NCBI RefSeq assembly: GCF_036588685.1
Contig: NC_086380.1
Coordinates: 66,848,180 to 66,912,179 of the forward strand
DNA: 64,000 nucleotides
DNA from: Mytilus trossulus
Taxonomy: Eukaryota; Mollusca; Bivalvia; Mytilida; Mytilidae
Reading direction: 5' to 3'
The translations under genes were made by a program, and so were the position numbers. The notes under the pieces were generated by a model. That model did not search any database, was not told the origin of the DNA, and worked only from the letters and a program-made list of their open reading frames with translations. Positions 58,059-64,000 of this stretch are shown here, piece by piece. How positions within the stretch are numbered: the first letter of the stretch is position 1; each line of letters opens with the position of its first letter.

Positions 58059-60009
58059 ATTAGACTAGAATATTCTATTTTACAAAATAACACGACCCAT
58101 AAAAAACTTATTAATCATATTACAATGATTAAGGTAATAATAAGTCATCAATGTTAAACACGAAAGGAAAATAAATGTATTGTAATGAAGATATCAATTA
58201 AACCATTAAATTGATCCATATTGATTTCATTTAGAACATCTTGTGAGAAGAAATGTTTTCCTTTTGAGACAATATCTATTTATAAAATTATAAACCACGC
58301 TTTTAACAGGTGCAGTCTAGTATGACGACAATATTTTTAAACTAATAATGTATGTCAATAGTAAGTTATCACATAATGTACTATTTAATTAATACATACA
58401 TGACATAATAAACTAAGATATAACATATGAGTCATTTAAAAACAAATGTAGAATTTTGAAATTGAAAAGTTACCAGTATAAATCATCCTTTATAAATAAC
58501 AGTGATAAACAATTCAAAATGAACCATACTTCATGAACAAAATACTCAAAAAAAAACAATCTTAATAATATTAGTGAAGCATACATTGAAACATTTTTGC
58601 TAGGTACAATATTTTGACTATCCTGTTTTCATTTTAAAATTATGTTAAATTTGCTTTATACTGGAAAAGAATCTCAAAATACATAGCGTGTAATCAAATT
58701 AAATGGTTTCAAAGTATTAAGGTTCTATATATTTTCTTCCATGTATTGCTAGATTGTTTGTCAATTGTCAATATTAAAAGACTACAAGAAACGTACTTAG
58801 ACAAGAAAAACATTAATGTTTCATAATTGATTTGGCTACATACACTTTCCGATACATAGTTTTTTTCTGCCATAAAAACATTTTGTATTTTTGTGCATTA
58901 ACAAAACTTTTAGAAATTGCATTCAGTTTTCTCAAGCTGCTATGGTTTGGTTCATCTTTCAATTTTACCTTCACAAACTTTTGCATTTATTCCATGAAAG
59001 AAAAACTGAAATCTAATATGCAGTGTTTGAAATATTGAACTTTAGTGGCTTTGTGAGTATTCGAAATATCCAGGTCAAGGTACAACACATTAAGACTGAA
59101 AAAATCTAAAAAAAAAAAAAAGAAGAAGGAAAAAAAATACACCATATTAAAACAAAACAAAATATTCATAAAAATATCTATACACCTTTGTCAATCTTTA
59201 AAATTTCATACTTTTAAGAACCAGGTTATCTAAATCAATACAAAGGATCATATTTGAATTACAAAATTAAAAATATTGTTTGAAATCGAATGTTTAAATA
59301 TAGATATTACCTCATTGAGAAATACCTACTAAATATAACTCTATATTGTCATGATTGTTGAGTATGATATATATATATATATAAAATAATTGGGTTTACA
59401 GTACACTACTGGTATATTTAGCAAAAAGACGAACTCCATTTGTCAACATGGTAAACGGACCTTATATACAAGAAGAACATTTTTTCTTTCTGCATATTTC
59501 ATGTATTCCAATCAGAATGCATAAACCTGGTGAATTATTGCAACCAGTCAGAAGGAATATATATACATAGTAAATAATTTCATTTACATACTTGACTTCA
59601 TAAATTCAGGGGTATTTCTTAAGAAAAAATGGGTATCCTGTACAAAACACTACACATCACGACCTGATACGATAAATCTGTGTCGCAATCCATAAAATGT
59701 TAGATCTTAAATTGCCAAAATAGTCTTGATCTAATCTATTTATTCACCGATTTCGTCTCACTGTCAATCGTGAGATTTTGGTTGCCTGAAATTACATAAC
59801 TGTAGAAACAGGCATAACAGGAGGCGCTTACCGATTCCACTTACTCATTTCTGCAACTTTTGTAGTTTGTGTGTCAATTTATATGAATATATTGCAGTAT
59901 TTTCAAGTAATGGAATCCGTTTAAAATCGGACTATGGAACGCTACAGCTACCCTAACATAACAATAATCATATCATTCAGGGATGAAATATAACAACTTT
60001 TCTATATAA
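58059..60009. other. Upstream region of gene E, no gene seen
   Basis: AT-rich. The part to about 58270 is similar to sequence upstream of gene 0 (ttgatttcat, atcttgtga and gaaatgtttt blocks). Nothing else recognised. Confidence 0.5.
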
Positions 60010-60316
60010 CCAGCCAAGTAGTCAACACTTCGGTGTTGACATGAATATCAATAATGAGGTCATTATTTTTTTTATAAATTTCCTGTTTACAAAACTTTGA
60101 ATTTTTCGAAAAAACTAAGGATTTTCTCATCCCAGGCATATATTACTTTAGCCGTATTTGGCACAACCTTTTGGAATTTTGGATTCTCAATGCTCTTCAA
60201 CTTTGTATTTGTTTGGCTTTATAAATCTTTTTGATTTGAGCGTCACTTATGAGTCTTGTGTAGACGAAACGCGCGTCTGGCGTACTAAATTATAATCCTG
60301 TTACATTTGATAACAA
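60010..60316 (+). repeat. Dispersed GACGAAACGCGCG repeat, full-looking copy
   Basis: Begins ccagccaagtagtcaacact and ends tgttacatttgataac. The core gacgaaacgcgcgtctggcg is at about 60264-60283. It is the best reference copy in the window for the family. Confidence 0.8.
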
Positions 60317-62184
60317 TTCTATACTACTACAAAATTTGATTACTAAAGTATACTACTGTGTCAATCGACTATACCATTAAGATACATGCATAGACTATAA
60401 AGATGTTTTGATATACATGGAGTTAACTTTTATACTATTCTGTGAAAAAGTTGCACAATGTTATATTTAAAGATGTATAGTATAAATGTATCTGTATGAT
60501 ATAGCAATATCACATAATAGTATAACAAATTACATATCAGTTTAAAAGGTAGCTCAATGTTATATCTTAAGATGTTGTCATAATATAAACTAACATATCT
60601 GACAGAATAAAATAAGAGAATTGTATAAAAAGGACTTCCATAATATATCAAAACGTCTTTATGGTATATAAATTTATCTTCAAGTTAGTGATATGGTTAA
60701 TTGATAGAGTCAAATGTCGTAATATTATTTGCCTCTCGTTATATCTCAACCCTTAGTGATTTGTTTATTGTTATCATAGGCAGCTTTGCCGTTCTATGCC
60801 TGAATGTAGAACCGCAGATGCATTTGATTGAAGCATGTACCTGTCGTGCTATATGGGAAATTAAGTATGCAAATGGGATAACAATAAAAAAAAAATAAGA
60901 AGTTCCTAGAATTTATATATGTGCTTTATATATGAATAGTTCATATTATTTAATATACTCTAATTGATGCTGTTATTTATGACTGATGACATTTCCCATT
61001 CAATAACTTTCCTTTTTATATCAAAATGGAACTCTAACTGTCCAATACATTGATGGATGCATAATGTTTGATGTGATTCGCTAATGCTTTGTTAATTAAG
61101 CGGGTTACTAAATAACAAATAAGGATTTGAATAATTGAATAACTAAATAATTACAGTAAAAAGCTAAAGAAAACAATGCAACAAAATGTTTTAAAGGGAG
61201 AGATCCAGCAGTTTGTAAGAGAAGGTTTCCAAACTAGGATAAAGGGGGGTTCCAACCATATGTCCCCACTCAAATACATTGATCGTAAAAGGAGGGTCTA
61301 TTCCCGACTCCCACGGTTTATCTGATTGACAAATACATATTTAATTTGAAAATACTAAAAACCATAAATGGTCAAAATAAGCCTCAATCAATCATAAATG
61401 GTCAAATAAGCTTCAAATAATAATTTGCGTTATGACAATGCTAAATCAGGAACTGAAAACAAACATAGAAAAAAGCAAACGACTATTTGTCGTTACCGGA
61501 TACAATGCTCTTTCATCATTATATCAAAACAATTTAGCTTTGATTTCAATTACTTTCGTTTTCCGTGATCAATTTTTCTTTTTGATTACAATCATGTGAT
61601 ATATATAATAGAACTCAAACCAATTCAGCAAGATATATGGTTAGTTTACTTTTGTGAATCATAATTTGGAAAATTAATAAACGTAAGTACATCGTATGGA
61701 CATTATGATAAAATAAGCACCAGCTTTCAAACCGAATTTATGTTTTAAAACTTTTGGAAACGTATGAATCGTAAGAGAATAGCAATTGTGATTGATAGAC
61801 TTTGCTTGAAAGAGAAAGAACTGTTGCTTCTTTTTTTATTCTAATTTTATCAACAGAAACTTTTAGTCGTTTTGTTTTAAATAATGTCCTCGATGAAGCC
61901 CCCACTACAGACCTGTCGACAACATCTGGAAGAACCAGCCTACCTAGTGCTATAAAAATGATGCCATACAGCCAATTACATATATTAAAAAAATATCATC
62001 TATTTACCACACGAAAGTACTAAGTACCAAATATGTTTGTCAAAGCTTAACATGCATGACTTACATCTACACTATATTTTCAAAATATTTATTTATTGAA
62101 GATTTACAAATTTAACAATACTAGTACTCAACAATTATATTTTTAGGTCATTGTATATTGCTTTACCGACATTTCATTGACAGA
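60317..62184. other. Non-coding stretch, no gene seen
   Basis: AT-rich with several short open frames (for example 60701-60898 and 61802-62023) that show no family resemblance. A short block at 61241-61320 (tgtccccactcaaatacatt) may be another dispersed repeat. Confidence 0.45.
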
Positions 62185-62860
62185 ATGCCAAAAAAATGTA
62201 TGCTGTGCTTCATTACTATCTTAGTAATCGCTGTAAAAGTAATCAATGCTTTGGTGGAAACGTTTCCTTGTCAGTTTGACTATAGATGTTTGTGTTCATA
62301 TACATGCGAAAGGTTGACCGCCGACTGTGCTTGGGAAGGTCTTCTTAATAATCCAATAATTCCTACAAATGTGGCAAATATATCGTTCGCTCATAACAAT
62401 ATTCGCAGCATTAAAAACGGGATCTTTCGAATGAATCATGCCCTCATATGCTTGGATTAGTCAAACAACAACATTAGTAAACTGTATCAAAGATCTTTTG
62501 AGGGTCTTTCGAAATTGAAGACATTAATTATCAGTAATAACTCTATCAATCATACCGCTATTTCAGTTAATATTAACTAAGCCATTAGTATCTCTGATGC
62601 ACCTTGCGATTCAACAGAATGTCAAAGATCCGTTTTCGCTCCATGTGTCATCGTTGGTAACCCTACGAACTTTCAAAATGGATGTTGTATCTCATGGAAA
62701 TGAACCATTTGGTGTTGGATATGCAAAACTGCGTTTTCTGCAGTATTGGATGTTTCTGGATTAACTGGATACTGTACTCTAACAGTTATATCACCAGCTA
62801 CATTTAAATATATGCCTTATATTGAATGGTTGGATTTGAGTAATGAAGTTGATTAAGGAA
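62185..62860 (+). pseudogene. Leucine-rich-repeat / Toll-receptor-like pseudogene fragment
   Basis: The ATG at 62185 opens a hydrophobic signal peptide (MPKKCMLCFITILVIAV...), a cysteine-rich N-terminal cap (CQFDYRCLCSYTC ... ADC) and LRR repeats (NVANISFAHNNIRSI, SNNNISKLYQRSFEGL, LKTLIISNNSI). A TAG at 62458 falls where an LRR Leu is expected (ICLD*SNNN). A further stop and two frame changes follow (near 62578 and 62740), with readable pieces LDVSG-like and YIEWLDLSNEV. No transmembrane or TIR domain was found. It is probably a decayed innate immune receptor gene, but the class (TLR or other LRR protein) is inferred from the ectodomain only. Confidence 0.75.
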
Positions 62861-62989
62861 TAACGCGATATTGAAGTTAGCTAATCAGAATTGAAGAATC
62901 TTAGTGAGCAAGCTCACGTACCCCACGTCCCCACATTGTCATTGGAGAAATTAAATAAGTAAAAAAAAACTGTACAAGAAAAAATAATG

Positions 62990-63495
62990 ACATATAATTT
63001 CCTGTCAATATGCACATCTACATAGTACGTCCTTATTATCTACAAAATTTCATAAAATTCTGTTGTGTGGTTTCAGAGGAGTTGCGTTGACAACTATTGC
63101 AGCAGTACATTTAAGTAAATAAGTTCAAAGGGGCGTAGCTCCTAGAAAAAAATGAATCGTAATTTCCTTTCGATATGCACATCTACATAGTATGTTCTTA
63201 TTATCTAAAAAGGTTTCATAAAATTCTGTTGTGTAGTTTCAGAGGAGTTGCGATGACAAACTGTTGCAGCAGTACATTGAAGAAAATAAGTTCAAAGGGA
63301 CGTAACTCCTAGAAAAAAAATGAATCGTAATTTCCTGTCGATATGCACAACTACATAATATGTCCTTTTCATCTAAAAAGGTTTCGTGAAATTCTGTTGT
63401 GTGGTTTGAGAGGAGTTGCGATGACAAGAAACAGGACTGATGGACGGACGGGTCAAAAATGTGTATACCCTCCGCAACTTGGTTGCGTGGGGTAT
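62990..63495. repeat. Tandem repeat of about 166 bp with a GGACGGACGG tail
   Basis: Three units whose shared landmark 'aatttcct-tc-atatgcac' falls near 62996, 63161 and 63329. Each contains tttcagaggagttgcg and agttcaaagggncgtanctcc. It ends tgatggacggacgggtcaaa and ggttgcgtggggtataata, a terminus I associate with widespread mollusc repeats. Confidence 0.8.
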
Positions 63496-64000
63496 AATAA
63501 CGTATTATAATAAAACATACATGCAATGTTATTAACAGACTGTATATGAAAATGAAAGCTCAGTTCTTGCATTAGATATCTTCCTATTTCCTTTTTACAT
63601 TTAGTGAAAGGTCAATTTTAATGTCATTCATTTCCCACGAGGGACATTTTTTAAGTCTTTTAATCTCTATAATTAAATGCACAAAACTACAAATGCATGT
63701 GGTTCGAAAGTTTTTAAGGCGTATTTACGAATATGCGACCATAAATGGTGAAAGATGTCATAGTAAAACAATGTCAATAAATTTTGACAAAATGTTCAAT
63801 AAAAAAATGATAAGAGGGTCATGTTTAGTTAACATAAATATCCAATAGGGAAGTTGATATATGTTTTATCTTTCAATGTACAAATTCTTTCATTTTGGTT
63901 AAAACAGATGGATTTTGTTTTAATACTAAGTAAACCACCACTCATAAAAACAAATCTTACGAGCAACAAATACTCATAGGTCAAGAGTTGCAATACAAAC
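63496..64000. other. Right edge, nothing recognised
   Basis: About 500 bp without a convincing gene or repeat. Confidence 0.4.

Noticed and set aside
57820-64000. A further E2 copy to the right of gene E.
   Set aside because: I looked for the exon landmarks (SAGP, PYAGG, HPN, EWTRKYA) on both strands and found none.

Overview
The window is eukaryotic, AT-rich and intron-rich. It most resembles a marine bivalve, probably a mussel (Mytilus-like). I base this on the split-exon genes with GT/AG introns, the many copies of a short dispersed repeat with the core GACGAAACGCGCGTCTGG that I associate with mussel DNA, a tRNA-derived SINE, and several MITEs and LINE fragments. The species call is an inference; no marker gene is present.

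The main content is a head-to-tail cluster of six UBE2D-type ubiquitin-conjugating enzyme (E2) genes, all on the minus strand. Only the first exon of the leftmost gene (here 'gene 0', ATG at 437) is in the window. Five complete copies follow: gene A (6970-17676), B (23905-29183), C (31549-37632), D (45404-50085) and E (51957-57819). All five have six coding exons with the same boundaries and phases, with exon sizes near 24-30, 64, 32, 78, 109 and 128-149 nt. Only E has a complete E2 catalytic centre (HPN motif plus active-site Cys at residue 86). A has Ser in place of the Cys, B and D have Tyr, and C keeps the Cys but has lost the Asn of HPN. B also has an in-frame TGA and a one-base loss at a splice donor, so it is a pseudogene. 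A, C and D are open from ATG to stop with intact splice sites. They may be expressed pseudo-E2s (UEV-like) next to one conventional E2. A short conserved box that fits the MEF2/AT-rich consensus lies 65-97 bp upstream of the ATG in A-D, and a one-mismatch version lies upstream of E.

Mobile DNA fills the rest. A complete LTR retrotransposon (39133-45269, minus strand) sits between C and D. It has two 598-bp LTRs that look identical, a 4-bp target duplication, an 18-nt primer site complementary to tRNA-Pro, and one 1588-codon ORF. The domain order in that ORF is gag-protease-integrase-RT-RNase H, the Gmr1-type order, with integrase before RT as in Copia elements. Two 277-bp MITE copies, a 1.9-kb long-TIR element, a foldback element, two 5'-truncated LINEs, one SINE and more than ten dispersed-repeat copies account for much of the intronic and intergenic sequence. 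Gene A carries a 45-bp minisatellite in intron 5. Gene B carries a 50-bp minisatellite whose unit contains the 3' end of exon 5 with its splice donor.

The right end (57820-64000) has no E2 copy. It holds a dispersed repeat, a broken leucine-rich-repeat/Toll-receptor-like pseudogene (62185-62860) and a tandem repeat of about 166 bp. Gene models come from reading splice sites and homology by eye; transcription was not tested.
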